Below are positions 8,542 to 16,989 of a stretch of 43,203 bases of DNA, piece by piece. The stretch is from an uncultured beta proteobacterium (GTDB taxonomy: Bacteria > Pseudomonadota > Gammaproteobacteria > Burkholderiales > Rhodocyclaceae). Numbering within the stretch: the stretch's first letter is position 1; each line of letters starts with the position of its first letter. The notes beneath the pieces are model-generated. The model made no database searches. It saw only the letters and a program-made list of their open reading frames with translations, and was not told the DNA's origin. The stretch lies in assembly GCA_903908065.1 (NCBI GenBank), contig CAIVQO010000065.1, positions 1 through 43,203 on the forward strand. Direction: 5' to 3'. A program made the position numbers and the translations under genes.

Positions 8542-9262
8542 TGACCACCAGCGGCCGCCCCGCCAGGGAAACCGGCGGAGGCGGCAAGGGCTGCGCGGCG
8601 CGCAGCATGTCGAGGGCCTGGCGATCGAGCACGTCATGGCCGCTGGAGCTTAGCACGCGGCCTTCCAGCAACCGTCCATCTGCAGCGATCTCCAACTGCA
8701 GCAGTGTCGTGCCCTGCCACTGCCGCATCTGCGCGATGCGCGGATAGCGCTGGTGGCCGGCAAGCGCACCGGCCACGCTGCGACCATAGCCGGCGAGCGC
8801 TTGGGGATCGGGGGCGGCGACCGGTCCCGGCGGCGGGGAAACAGCAGCGGGCACCGGCGACACAGCCGGCGCGGGCTGGAGTGGAATTGCGACCGGCGGC
8901 GGTTCTTCGGCGCGCAGCGTCGGGGCAGGCCTGGAGTCGTCGGCCGCACGGACCAACACCGGTGCCCGGGCCGCGGCGGAACTGCGCGCCACGGGAGTCG
9001 GCGCTGGTACCACGGCGGCCGGCGGCGGGGGCGCGGGCCGATTTTCGACAGGAATCGGCAGCAGTATCCGCAACGGCAAGGGCGCGCGCTCCGCCATGCG
9101 CTCGATTCCCGGCAGCCAGCCGAAGGCCATGGCGTGAAGCAGGGCCGACACGAACAAAGCCGCCTGCAACACTCGGTTGGTGCGCAGGGCCTGACCTACG
9201 CCGACCGGGGTCGGCAGGGGCAAGGAAGGCATTTCGAGGGCGATTCCGGCGGCGCTCATCAT
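8510..9262 (-). CDS. tonB: TonB energy transducer
   Basis: A 250-residue TonB family protein that couples the inner-membrane proton gradient to outer-membrane receptors. The N-terminal helix (about 33-52, VLQAALFVSALLHAMAFGWL) has the S-x3-H pair typical of TonB. A long proline-rich spacer follows (PAPPPPAAVVPAP to about residue 160), and the C-terminal domain starts near HQRYPRIAQMRQWQGTTLLQLEI and ends VNVPVVFRLAG. No exbB or exbD is in the window. As the first gene of the minus-strand run containing the PqqU-like receptor, it is probably dedicated to that receptor. Two adjacent ATGs (9262 and 9259) are possible starts. A Fur-box-like site lies just upstream. Confidence 0.9.
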   Translation of the reverse strand: MMSAAGIALEMPSLPLPTPVGVGQALRTNRVLQAALFVSALLHAMAFGWLPGIERMAERAPLPLRILLPIPVENRPAPPPPAAVVPAPTPVARSSAAARAPVLVRAADDSRPAPTLRAEEPPPVAIPLQPAPAVSPVPAAVSPPPGPVAAPDPQALAGYGRSVAGALAGHQRYPRIAQMRQWQGTTLLQLEIAADGRLLEGRVLSSSGHDVLDRQALDMLRAAQPLPPPPVSLAGRPLVVNVPVVFRLAG

Positions 9263-9308
9263 CCAAAACTACCTGATCGGCTCACCCTCGTCATCCGATC
9301 GGACGACA

Positions 9309-9327
9309 AATCATGAAAATCATTACC
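9309..9327. promoter_or_regulatory. Fur-box-like 19-mer in the tonB/nosR-like divergent promoter region
   Basis: On the minus strand 9327 to 9309 reads GGTAATGATTTTCATGATT, 14 of 19 matches to the Fur consensus by my count. It shares TAATGA-N4-CATGATT with the box at 5701-5719. The 111-base region 9263-9373 is the divergent control region of tonB and the NosR-like gene, so either or both could be iron regulated. Confidence 0.48.
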
Positions 9328-9373
9328 TGACTTCCGGCACGAACCATGCCTCGGTGAAGGCGATAATCGGCCA

Positions 9374-11482
9374 ATGGCTAGCTTTCATCAACTTGCTCTG
9401 CTCCTCCTCCTCGCGCTGGCCTGGGCGTGGCCGGCCGCCGCCGGAACGCTGTCGAAGGCTGACATCGAGCGGCGCTTCCAGCGCCCGCTGCACGTGGGCG
9501 AAAAGCTGCGCGAGATCCCGGCTTGGCCACTGACCAGTGAGCTGACGCCAGACGCCGGTCCCGTCGCCTACGTCTTCGAATCCATCGACCTGGCGCCGAT
9601 TCCCGGCTTCGAGGGTACCCCGATCAACCTGCTGGTGGCAATCGACAAGGACGGTCGCTTCCTCGAAGTCGAGGTCCTGCACCAGCATGAACCGGTCTTC
9701 CTCGGCGGCCTCGGGCCGGTGCCGTTGATGGATTTCGTACGCCAGTACAAGGACAAAAGCCTGAAGCAGGAAATCACCGTCGCCAGCACCTATGGCAACA
9801 CGCGTGCCAATGCCGGCGGCAACCGCGTCGTGCTCGACGGCGTGGCCAAGGCGACGGCGTCCGTGCGCATCGTGAACCAGACTGCGCTCTCGGCGGCCCT
9901 TGCCGTCGCCCGCGCACGCCTCGGCTTCGCGCCGGCGAGCGACCTGCCACCGGCCCGCATCCGCGAAACCGCGTTCACCACCATGGATTACCCAAGCCTG
10001 CAATCGCGCGGCTACGTGCAGACCCTGCGCCTGAGCAATGCCGACATCGAGAAGCTGTTCGCCGGAAGCGATGGTGCCGGCGTGGACGAGGAGGCGCTGC
10101 GCGATCCCAATGGGCTCTTCCTGGAAATCCACGTCGCCTACCTCAACCCGCCCCTGGTCGGCCGCAATCTTCTGGGCGAGGCTTCCTTCGCCAGACTGCG
10201 CGACTACCTGCGCGACAACCAGCCGGCATTCTGGATCGCCACGCGCGGCCGCTACGGGCTGGTGGATGAGGGCTTTGTCCCGGGCACGGTCCCGCCGCGC
10301 CTAGCCGTGCAACAGAATGGCCTGCCCGTTGAGCTGCGCGACGCCAACCGCGACTACGCGAACCAGCCGACGCTGTCCGGTGCCAACGCTGCACTGATCC
10401 TGGTCGCTCCCGCCCTGGCCGGGCTCGACCCGGGCCAGCCCATGGAGTTCCGGCTCACGGTGGCCCGCAGCAAGGGTCAGATCCTGCCCACCGTGACGCG
10501 GCGCGAAGTCAGTCTGCGCTTCGCTCCGTCGGCCGAGCTGTTCGACTATCCGCCGCGACCGCTGCCGGAATGGCTGCGCGCCTGGAGCGACCGTTGGCCG
10601 GACCTGGCAATGATCGGTGCCGCGCTGGTGCTGCTGACGGCCGTTATGCTGCGGCCACGCAGCACTTGCCGCGAGCCGCGCCGGCTGCTCGCCTTCCGCC
10701 TTGGCTTCCTCGCCTTCACCCTGCTGTTCATCGGCTGGCATGCCCAGGGCCAGCTGTCCATCGTGCAGGTCACCGGCGCAATCAAGTCGCTCGTCGCCGG
10801 CGCCGGCCTCAAGAGCTTTCTCTACGACCCGGTATCGCTGCTACTGATCACCTTCACGGCGATCAGCCTCGTGGTCTGGGGTCGCGGCGCCTTCTGCGGC
10901 TGGCTGTGCCCCTACGGCGCACTGCAGGAATTCGTCGGCCTGGTGGCAAGGAAGCTGCGGGTGCCACAGTTGCGGCTGCCCGCGCGCGCGGCGCGGCTGC
11001 TGGCGTGCAGCCGCTACGTCGTGCTCGCCGCCCTCGCCGTCAGCGCCGCACTGATGCCCGCCGCCGCCGAGCGCATGGTCGAGGTCGAGCCCTTCAAGAC
11101 CGCGATCACGGTCGGCTTCGTCCGCGAGTGGCCCTATGTGCTCTGGGCAGGCGGCCTGCTGCTGGCCGGCGCGTTCCTATACAAGTTCTTCTGCCGCTAC
11201 CTCTGCCCGCTGGGCGCCGCCCTGACCATCGGCGGCCGCCTGCGTCGCTGGGACTGGCTGCCGCGGCTGCCGGCCTGCGGACAACCCTGCCGCAAGTGCG
11301 AAATCGTCTGCCAATACGACGCGATCCGCCGCGATGGCGCCATCGACTACGACGAGTGCCACCAGTGCCTCGATTGTGTCGGCCTCTACCACGACGAACG
11401 CCGCTGCGGACCGCAGCTGCTGCAGGCACGCAAGGGGCGCGTAATCGGCATCAAGCCCATACCGGCTCATTCCATCAACTGA
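9374..11482 (+). CDS. NosR/NirI-family FMN-binding, polyferredoxin-type membrane protein
   Basis: A 702-residue protein with the full NosR layout: signal peptide (1-23, PAAAG), a periplasmic FMN-binding domain with candidate flavinylation Thr in DGVAKATASV, a large periplasmic region, transmembrane helices from about residue 410, two CxxxCP motifs (CGWLCPYGALQEF and CRYLCPLGAAL), and two C-terminal iron-sulfur sites (CGQPCRKCEIVC and CHQCLDCVGLYHDERRC). NosR supports nitrous oxide reductase by electron delivery; NirI does the same for nitrite reductase. Neither nosZ nor nirS is nearby, and the gene is divergent from tonB of the quinoprotein cluster, so its client may differ. Length and motifs look intact. 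The ATG at 9374 is preceded by GAAGG. Confidence 0.87.
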   Translation: MASFHQLALLLLLALAWAWPAAAGTLSKADIERRFQRPLHVGEKLREIPAWPLTSELTPDAGPVAYVFESIDLAPIPGFEGTPINLLVAIDKDGRFLEVEVLHQHEPVFLGGLGPVPLMDFVRQYKDKSLKQEITVASTYGNTRANAGGNRVVLDGVAKATASVRIVNQTALSAALAVARARLGFAPASDLPPARIRETAFTTMDYPSLQSRGYVQTLRLSNADIEKLFAGSDGAGVDEEALRDPNGLFLEIHVAYLNPPLVGRNLLGEASFARLRDYLRDNQPAFWIATRGRYGLVDEGFVPGTVPPRLAVQQNGLPVELRDANRDYANQPTLSGANAALILVAPALAGLDPGQPMEFRLTVARSKGQILPTVTRREVSLRFAPSAELFDYPPRPLPEWLRAWSDRWPDLAMIGAALVLLTAVMLRPRSTCREPRRLLAFRLGFLAFTLLFIGWHAQGQLSIVQVTGAIKSLVAGAGLKSFLYDPVSLLLITFTAISLVVWGRGAFCGWLCPYGALQEFVGLVARKLRVPQLRLPARAARLLACSRYVVLAALAVSAALMPAAAERMVEVEPFKTAITVGFVREWPYVLWAGGLLLAGAFLYKFFCRYLCPLGAALTIGGRLRRWDWLPRLPACGQPCRKCEIVCQYDAIRRDGAIDYDECHQCLDCVGLYHDERRCGPQLLQARKGRVIGIKPIPAHSIN

Positions 11483-11511
11483 CCACGGGAACCTACTGGC
11501 ATCTCCCTCAT

Positions 11512-11561
11512 CGCTGCCGACGATGCGAACGCAACATCGGCAGCGGTTAAGCGACGCTTAA
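11512..11561. promoter_or_regulatory. Stem-loop followed by a 15-bp palindrome
   Basis: CGCTGCCGA (11512-11520) and TCGGCAGCG (11537-11545) can form a perfect 9-bp stem with a 16-base loop, 30 bases after the NosR-like stop. Directly after it, 11547-11561 reads TTAAGCGACGCTTAA, a perfect palindrome around a central A. The stem has no T-run, so it is a weak terminator candidate. The palindrome sits 45 bases before the small gene at 11606 and could be an operator. Confidence 0.4.
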
Positions 11562-11605
11562 GGGAAACGATCCATCATGGCGTCATCCAACCCAGGGAGC
11601 ACGCC

Positions 11606-11770
11606 ATGCAATCCAGATCCGCCGACTTTCTGCCCACCCTCCTCGCCGTCGTGCTGGCGACGCTGCTGCCGGTGATGAGCGTGGCCTTCGTTTCGATTCC
11701 CTTCTCGATCGGGGGTCACCCCGGCGAGCCGATCATGGTAGCGGCGAGGCCCGCCTTCCACCCCAGTTGA
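11606..11770 (+). CDS. Small single-pass membrane protein, 54 residues, unknown
   Basis: I do not recognise this gene. An ATG at 11606 follows AGGGAG at good spacing and opens 54 codons ending TGA at 11770. Residues about 9-31 (LPTLLAVVLATLLPVMSVAF) form one transmembrane helix; the remainder, IGGHPGEPIMVAARPAFHPS, is short and polar. It lies between the NosR-like gene and the cation transporter, 75 bases before the latter, with a palindrome upstream. Coding status rests on the ribosome site, the helix and the codon bias; no homologue is known to me. Confidence 0.55.
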   Translation: MQSRSADFLPTLLAVVLATLLPVMSVAFVSIPFSIGGHPGEPIMVAARPAFHPS

Positions 11771-11844
11771 GCAGGCGAGGGCCAAGGACACAGCGTAAAC
11801 TGCTGACATCGTTCCAGCCACACCGTCATTCCGGCCCCTTTTTC

Positions 11845-12747
11845 ATGACCGACCTGAGGCGCTACGCCTGGCTTTCCGTCGCCGCAGCGATCGCCACCAT
11901 CCTGCTGAAGGGCGCGGCCTGGTGGATGACCGGTTCGGTCGGCCTGCTGTCGGACGCCATCGAATCCTTCGTCAATCTTGCCGGCGCGCTGATGGCACTG
12001 TGGATGCTGACGCTCGCTGCGCAGCCGGCCGACGAAAAGCATCCGCATGGCCACGGCAAGGCGGAATACTTTTCCAGTGCCTTCGAGGGCTTCCTGATCC
12101 TGGTGGCGGCGGTGAGCATCGCCTGGACCGCGATCGACCGTCTGATGCACCCGCAGGCGCTGGACGCGCTCGGCCCTGGCCTGATGGTCTCGGTGGTGGC
12201 ATCGGCCATCAACTTTGCTGCGGCAACGGTGCTGCTGCGCGCTGGACGCAGCCATGGTTCGATCACGCTGGAGGCCGATGCCCACCACCTGATGACCGAC
12301 GTATGGACATCCGGCGGGGTGATCCTCGGCGTTGGCCTGGTCTGGCTCAGCGGTTGGAACTGGCTCGATCCGGCCATCGCGCTGCTGGTCGCGGCCAACA
12401 TCGTGTGGACCGGCTGGCAGCTGATGCACCGCTCCACGGCGGGCCTGATGGATGTCTCCTTGCCGGCGGAAAAGCTCGACCTGATCCGCCAGCAGCTGGC
12501 GCGGTACGCGGCCGAAGGAATCGGCTATCACGCCCTGCGCACGCGCCAGGCGGGGCGCCAGTCCTTCGTCAGCCTGCACGTGCTGGTGCCCGGTCAGTGG
12601 TCAGTACAGCAGGGCCACGACTGGGCGGAGCGCATCGAGTCCGACTTGCGCGACATCATTCCGCACTGCCATGTCACTACCCATCTGGAGCCCGCCGACG
12701 ATCCACGATCGATGGAAGACCAGGGGCTGGATCGGCCGGCACCCTGA
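11845..12747 (+). CDS. Cation diffusion facilitator family metal transporter
   Basis: A 300-residue inner-membrane metal/proton antiporter resembling FieF/YiiP, with six predicted helices and a C-terminal cytoplasmic domain (ending VTTHLEPADDP). The conserved loop HPHGHGKAEYFSSAFEG and the helix-5 motif HHLMTD are present. In YiiP the transport site is D45, D49, H153 and D157; here the helix-2 pair aligns with E40 and N44 (SDAIESFVNLAGA), while H-x3-D is kept. This suggests a metal preference other than plain zinc, but I cannot name it. The ATG at 11845 is preferred over an in-frame upstream start because homology begins at MTDLRRYAWLS. The gene converges on the methionine gamma-lyase gene. 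Confidence 0.88.
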   Translation: MTDLRRYAWLSVAAAIATILLKGAAWWMTGSVGLLSDAIESFVNLAGALMALWMLTLAAQPADEKHPHGHGKAEYFSSAFEGFLILVAAVSIAWTAIDRLMHPQALDALGPGLMVSVVASAINFAAATVLLRAGRSHGSITLEADAHHLMTDVWTSGGVILGVGLVWLSGWNWLDPAIALLVAANIVWTGWQLMHRSTAGLMDVSLPAEKLDLIRQQLARYAAEGIGYHALRTRQAGRQSFVSLHVLVPGQWSVQQGHDWAERIESDLRDIIPHCHVTTHLEPADDPRSMEDQGLDRPAP

Positions 12748-12762
12748 CCTGCGCTGTGCGCC

Positions 12763-12789
12763 AAAAGTCGGCGCCGGCGCCACGGCGTC
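12763..12789. repeat. Intergenic copy of the AAAGTCGGCGC repeat
   Basis: The 48-base convergent gap between the cation transporter and methionine gamma-lyase contains AAAAGTCGGCGCCGGC followed by CACGGCG. GCGCC just before AAAAGTC can pair with the following GGCGC, giving a small hairpin. Related copies occur at 4741-4758, 23259-23275, 23629-23646 and 39727-39751; only this one and the last are non-coding. Confidence 0.45.
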
Positions 12790-12795
12790 TTTGCC

Positions 12796-13992
12796 TCAGG
12801 CCGCGTCCAGCGCCTGGGCAACATCCTCCAGCAGGTCGTCGAGGTCTTCCAGCCCGGCCGAAATGCGCACAAGGCCTTCCCCGATCAGGTGCTCCTTGCG
12901 CTCTTCCGGCGTGTAGAAGGAATGCGTCATGCTGGCCGGATGCTGGGCCAGGCTTTCGGCATCACCCAGGCTGACGGCGCGCGTGATCAGGCGCAGCGCG
13001 TTCATGAAGCGCCGCCCGGCGTCGATGCCGCCCTTGAGTTCGAAGGCCAGCATGCCGCCGGGCAGCTTCATCTGCCGCTGCGCCAGCTCGCGCTGCGGAA
13101 AGCTCTCCAGGCCGGGATAATGACAGACGTCGACCTTGGGATGGCCGGCGAGCAACCCGGCAATGCCATTTGCGTTCTCGCTGTGGCGATGCATGCGCAA
13201 TGCCAGGGTCTTCATGCCACGCAGGACGAGGAAGGCATCCTGCGAGGAAAGCACCGCGCCGGTCATGTCCTTGAGGCCGTAGAAGCGGACCTGCAGCAAC
13301 GACTCCCTGGGACCGACAATGGCGCCGGCAAGCAGGTCGCCGTGACCGCCGAGGTACTTCGTCGCTGAATGCAACACATAGTCGGCACCCAATTCGATCG
13401 GACGTTGCAGGTAGGGCGTGCAGTAGGTGTTGTCGACCACGGTCACTGCGCCATGCCGGCGGGCGATGGCCGAGATCGCGGCGATGTCGACCAGGCGCAT
13501 GTTGGGATTCGCCGGAGACTCGAAGAACACCAGCTTCGTTCGCGGCCCGATTGCAGCTTCGAGATTGCGCGGTTCGGTGAGGTCGAGATGGGTGATCGTC
13601 ACCCCGAATTTGGCCAGGCCGTGGTTGAGGTAGCCGAAGGTGCAACCGTACAGCGTCTTGTCGGCGATCACCTCGTCGCCCGGCGCCAAAAGCGTCCACA
13701 ACAGCGAGGTGGTGGCACCCTGCCCCGAGGCAGTGACCACTGCAGCCTCGCCGCCTTCCAGGTCGGCAATGCGCTGCTCCAGCAGCTGCGTGGTCGGGTT
13801 GCCGACGCGGGAATAGACAAAGCCGGCCTGCTCGCCGGCAAAGCGTGCGGCGCCATCTTCCACCGTGGGGAAGGCATAGGTCGAGCTCAGGTAAAGCGGC
13901 GGATTGAGCGCCCCATGTCCTGCATACGGATCGTGGCCATGATGTATGGCGCGCGTCGAAAATCCCTTGCGGGCAGACTTCTCATCGCTCAC
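12796..13992 (-). CDS. megL: Methionine gamma-lyase (Cys/Met metabolism PLP enzyme)
   Basis: A 398-residue PLP enzyme that splits methionine into methanethiol, 2-oxobutanoate and ammonia. Long identity with Pseudomonas putida methionine gamma-lyase as recalled: GFSTRAIHHGHDPYAGHGAL, FYSR-type FVYSRVGNPT, ESPANPNM, VVDNTYCTPYLQRP, GLKDMTGAVLS, SLGDAESLAQHPASMTHS. The PLP lysine is K212 (HSATKYLGGHGD). C117 in KTLYGCTF corresponds to the Cys116 that marks true methionine gamma-lyases rather than cystathionine lyases or O-succinylhomoserine sulfhydrylase. The start is a GTG at 13992 with a weak GGGGG ribosome site. It stands alone, convergent with the cation transporter and divergent from the GGDEF-EAL gene. 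Confidence 0.88.
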   Translation of the reverse strand: MSDEKSARKGFSTRAIHHGHDPYAGHGALNPPLYLSSTYAFPTVEDGAARFAGEQAGFVYSRVGNPTTQLLEQRIADLEGGEAAVVTASGQGATTSLLWTLLAPGDEVIADKTLYGCTFGYLNHGLAKFGVTITHLDLTEPRNLEAAIGPRTKLVFFESPANPNMRLVDIAAISAIARRHGAVTVVDNTYCTPYLQRPIELGADYVLHSATKYLGGHGDLLAGAIVGPRESLLQVRFYGLKDMTGAVLSSQDAFLVLRGMKTLALRMHRHSENANGIAGLLAGHPKVDVCHYPGLESFPQRELAQRQMKLPGGMLAFELKGGIDAGRRFMNALRLITRAVSLGDAESLAQHPASMTHSFYTPEERKEHLIGEGLVRISAGLEDLDDLLEDVAQALDAA

Positions 13993-14189
13993 GACATTGC
14001 CCCCACGTTCCCCGAGCGACCGCGCATCGCAGCGGCTAGTTCACCAGATTTCATGCCAAACCTTTCACACTTTTCGACAAGTTCCTGCCATTTTCGGCCC
14101 CATGACGTGAATTTTGCACGCACCGAACACCTCCGCACTACGTAGGCTTTGCATCAGGTGCCCCCAGCGGCGGAAGATTCCGCGACCCC

Positions 14190-16985
14190 ATGCCTGCCCA
14201 TTCGCTCAGCCTCAAATCGAAACTCAGCCTGTTCACCGCGTTGCTGTTCGTCAGCACCGTGATGGTACTGGCCTTCAAGCTGGAACGGGAAGTCCGCAGC
14301 GAGTTCGAGGCGGCACTCACCGCACATCAGTTCTCGCGCGTGCAGCGCATCGCCGAAAGCCTCGACAATGCAACCCGTGACCGCCTGGCCAACTTGGCCG
14401 AAACGGCAAAGGCGGTCAAACCGCAATGGGTGGCGAGCCCTGCGCGCCTCAGCCAGTTCCTGGCCGAAGGCAACCTGCATCAGCGCGCCTTTGGCGGCGG
14501 CCTGAGGGTGGTTTCCGCCGAGGGCAATACCTTGGCGCTGAGCCCGCAATTCGGCGCCACCGACGAACTCGATTTCACGCAGCGCGAATTCTTCCGCAAG
14601 GTGATCCGTCTCGGCATTCCGGCCATCGATGCGCCGTCCCGCGATGGCATCGATCGCCAACCGCTGCTGCTGATGGGCGCACCGATCCGCGATGCCGATG
14701 GCCGCGTCACCGCGGCACTGGTCGGCAGCGTGCGCATCCTCGGCGACGACATGTTTGCCGGGGTCATGGCGGGCAGGCTGCGTACCGAGGAGAGCGTGCA
14801 TATCATTTCGCTCAAGGATCAGCTTTACATCGCGTCGACCAACGCTGCGCTGGTGCTGCAATCGCTACCCGCCAATGGCGGCGGCATGCTGGGTCGGTAC
14901 CGCGAGGGCAATGAGGGCTCCGGAGTCGGACCGGGACCGAAGGGCGAAGAGGAATTGACTTCCGCGCGCCGCATGCGCACCGCAGGCTGGATGGTGGTTG
15001 CCTCCATGCCTACCGCCATCGCCTTCGAATCGATCAACTCGATCCGCGACAAGATCTACTTCGGCGCCACGCTTTCTTCGCTGATCATCCCCATCCTGCT
15101 GTGGCTTTATCTGCACGGCCAGTTGACGCCGCTGTCACGTGCGGCAAAGACCCTGGACGAAATGACGCAGGGCAAAATGCCGCTGCAACCGCTGCTGGCC
15201 GAGGGCAGCAAGGAGATACAGCGGCTGCTGCACAGCTTCAACCTGTTGCAGTCCCACATCAACCAGCAGAAGAATTCGCTCAACGAGAGCGCCGAAAAGC
15301 TTCGCCTCTCGGCCCGGGTGTTCGAGAGCAGCTGCGAAAGCATCGTCATCGCCGACGCATCAATGCGCATCGTCTCGGTCAATCGCGCTTTCACCGAGAT
15401 GACGGGCTATGTCGCCGATGAAGTGGCCGGACATTCGCTGCAATTGCTGGGCGACGAGCAGGGCGACGAGGAATTCACCGCCATGATCGGACAGCACCTG
15501 CGGCATGCCGACCATTGGCAAGGCGAGGTTCGGCACCGGCGGCGCGGCGGCGAAACCTACCCGGCGTGGCTGCATGTGTCGGTGATACGCGATGCCGACC
15601 GGCGCCCGGGGCACTATGTGTTCGGCTTCCTCGACATCAGCGACCGCAAGCGCGCCGAAGAACGGATCGAGTACATGGCCTTCCACGATCCGCTGACCGG
15701 GTTGCCCAACCGCCGCCTGGCCATGGAGCGCCTAGAACTGGCGATTGCCCTGGCGGAGCGATCCGGTGGCCGCACCGCGCTGATGTTCCTCGACCTCGAC
15801 AATTTCAAGACCATCAACGACTCCTTCGGTCACGCCATCGGCGACCTGCTGCTGCAGGCCGTCGCCTCGCGCCTGATGCTGTGCATCCGCGACAGCGACA
15901 CGATCTGCCGCCAGGGCGGCGACGAATTCCTCATCGTGCTCGGCAACGTGCCAGACACCGACGGCATCACCACCGTGACCAACAAGATCCTCGAAGCGCT
16001 GACGCCGACCTTCAACATCGAGGGCAACGAGCTATCGACCTCAAGTTCGATCGGCATCGCGGTGTTCCCCGACGACGGGCGCGACATCGACACGCTACTC
16101 AAGCGCGCCGACACCGCCATGTATCACGCCAAGGAAACCGGGCGCAACGCCTACAGCTTCTTTACCGAACAGATGAACATCGACGCCGTGGAGCACCAGC
16201 GGGTGCGCGTCGGCCTGCTGCATGCCATGGAACGCGGTGAATTCCGCCTCCATTACCAGCCGCAGATCGACCTCAGTAGCGGTCGCGTCATCGGCGCCGA
16301 AGCCCTGATCCGCTGGAACCATCCCGAGCGTGGTTTGCTGTCGCCCGAACATTTCATCGCCATCGCCGAGGAAAGCGGCCTTATCGTGCCGATCGGCGCC
16401 TGGGTGCTGCGAGAGGCCTGCCGTCAAGCCGCGGCCTGGCGCAAGACCGGCCTGCCGCAACTGGTAATTGCGGTGAATGTGTCGGCCATCCAGTTCAAGC
16501 GCGGCGACATCGAGGCCTGCGTGCGACAGGCCCTGGAGGAATCCGGCCTGCCGCCACATTGCCTGGAACTGGAGCTGACCGAATCCATCCTGATCCACGA
16601 CACCGACCAGATGCTGGACACTGTGCAGCGGCTTAAGGCACTCGGCGTCATGCTGTCGATCGACGATTTCGGCACGGGCTACTCCAGCCTTTCCTACCTG
16701 ACGCGCTTCAAGGTGGACAAGCTGAAGATCGACCGCTCCTTCGTCCATGACATCGAGAAGCAGCCGGGCAATGCCTCGATGGTCAAGGCCATCATCCAGA
16801 TGGCGCTGAGCCTGAACCTGAAGACCATCGCCGAGGGCGTGGAAGACGAGGAACTGGTCGGCTTCCTGCGCCGCCAGCATTGCGAGGAAGCCCAGGGCTA
16901 TTACTATTCGCGGCCGCTACCGGCCATCGAGTTCGCCCATTACCTCGCCCTGGCGCGTGCGCGCGACGGCATGCGCGTCGCCTGA
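14190..16985 (+). CDS. Cache-PAS-GGDEF-EAL cyclic-di-GMP protein
   Basis: A 931-residue membrane sensor that may both make and degrade cyclic-di-GMP. Helix about 12-30, a periplasmic double-Cache-like sensor (about 35-285), helix about 292-310, then a HAMP-like linker, a PAS domain (about 370-490, FESSCESIVIADASMRIVSVN), GGDEF domain with intact active site (RQGGDEFLIVL) and intact inhibitory RxxD (RDSD five residues before it), and an EAL domain with EALIRW, NVSAIQF, ELTESIL and DDFGTGYSSL. All key residues look intact, so either activity is possible. The ATG at 14190 has only a weak GGAAG upstream. The 197-base divergent gap with methionine gamma-lyase shows no clear operator. Confidence 0.92.
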   Translation: MPAHSLSLKSKLSLFTALLFVSTVMVLAFKLEREVRSEFEAALTAHQFSRVQRIAESLDNATRDRLANLAETAKAVKPQWVASPARLSQFLAEGNLHQRAFGGGLRVVSAEGNTLALSPQFGATDELDFTQREFFRKVIRLGIPAIDAPSRDGIDRQPLLLMGAPIRDADGRVTAALVGSVRILGDDMFAGVMAGRLRTEESVHIISLKDQLYIASTNAALVLQSLPANGGGMLGRYREGNEGSGVGPGPKGEEELTSARRMRTAGWMVVASMPTAIAFESINSIRDKIYFGATLSSLIIPILLWLYLHGQLTPLSRAAKTLDEMTQGKMPLQPLLAEGSKEIQRLLHSFNLLQSHINQQKNSLNESAEKLRLSARVFESSCESIVIADASMRIVSVNRAFTEMTGYVADEVAGHSLQLLGDEQGDEEFTAMIGQHLRHADHWQGEVRHRRRGGETYPAWLHVSVIRDADRRPGHYVFGFLDISDRKRAEERIEYMAFHDPLTGLPNRRLAMERLELAIALAERSGGRTALMFLDLDNFKTINDSFGHAIGDLLLQAVASRLMLCIRDSDTICRQGGDEFLIVLGNVPDTDGITTVTNKILEALTPTFNIEGNELSTSSSIGIAVFPDDGRDIDTLLKRADTAMYHAKETGRNAYSFFTEQMNIDAVEHQRVRVGLLHAMERGEFRLHYQPQIDLSSGRVIGAEALIRWNHPERGLLSPEHFIAIAEESGLIVPIGAWVLREACRQAAAWRKTGLPQLVIAVNVSAIQFKRGDIEACVRQALEESGLPPHCLELELTESILIHDTDQMLDTVQRLKALGVMLSIDDFGTGYSSLSYLTRFKVDKLKIDRSFVHDIEKQPGNASMVKAIIQMALSLNLKTIAEGVEDEELVGFLRRQHCEEAQGYYYSRPLPAIEFAHYLALARARDGMRVA

Positions 16986-16989
16986 AGCC

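Noticed and set aside
9335-9350. Sigma-54-like element CGGCACG...ATGCC upstream of the NosR-like gene
   Set aside because: GG and GC are ten bases apart, but the implied start near 9361 would fall after the GAAGG ribosome site at 9356-9360, and the TTGC element is imperfect.
12796-13992. O-succinylhomoserine sulfhydrylase or cystathionine gamma-synthase
   Set aside because: C117 in LYGCTF and the overall near-identity of blocks to methionine gamma-lyase favour the lyase.
13993-14189. Possible riboswitch in the methionine gamma-lyase/GGDEF-EAL gap
   Set aside because: I could not find the conserved cores of SAM or cyclic-di-GMP riboswitches or a convincing multi-stem fold.
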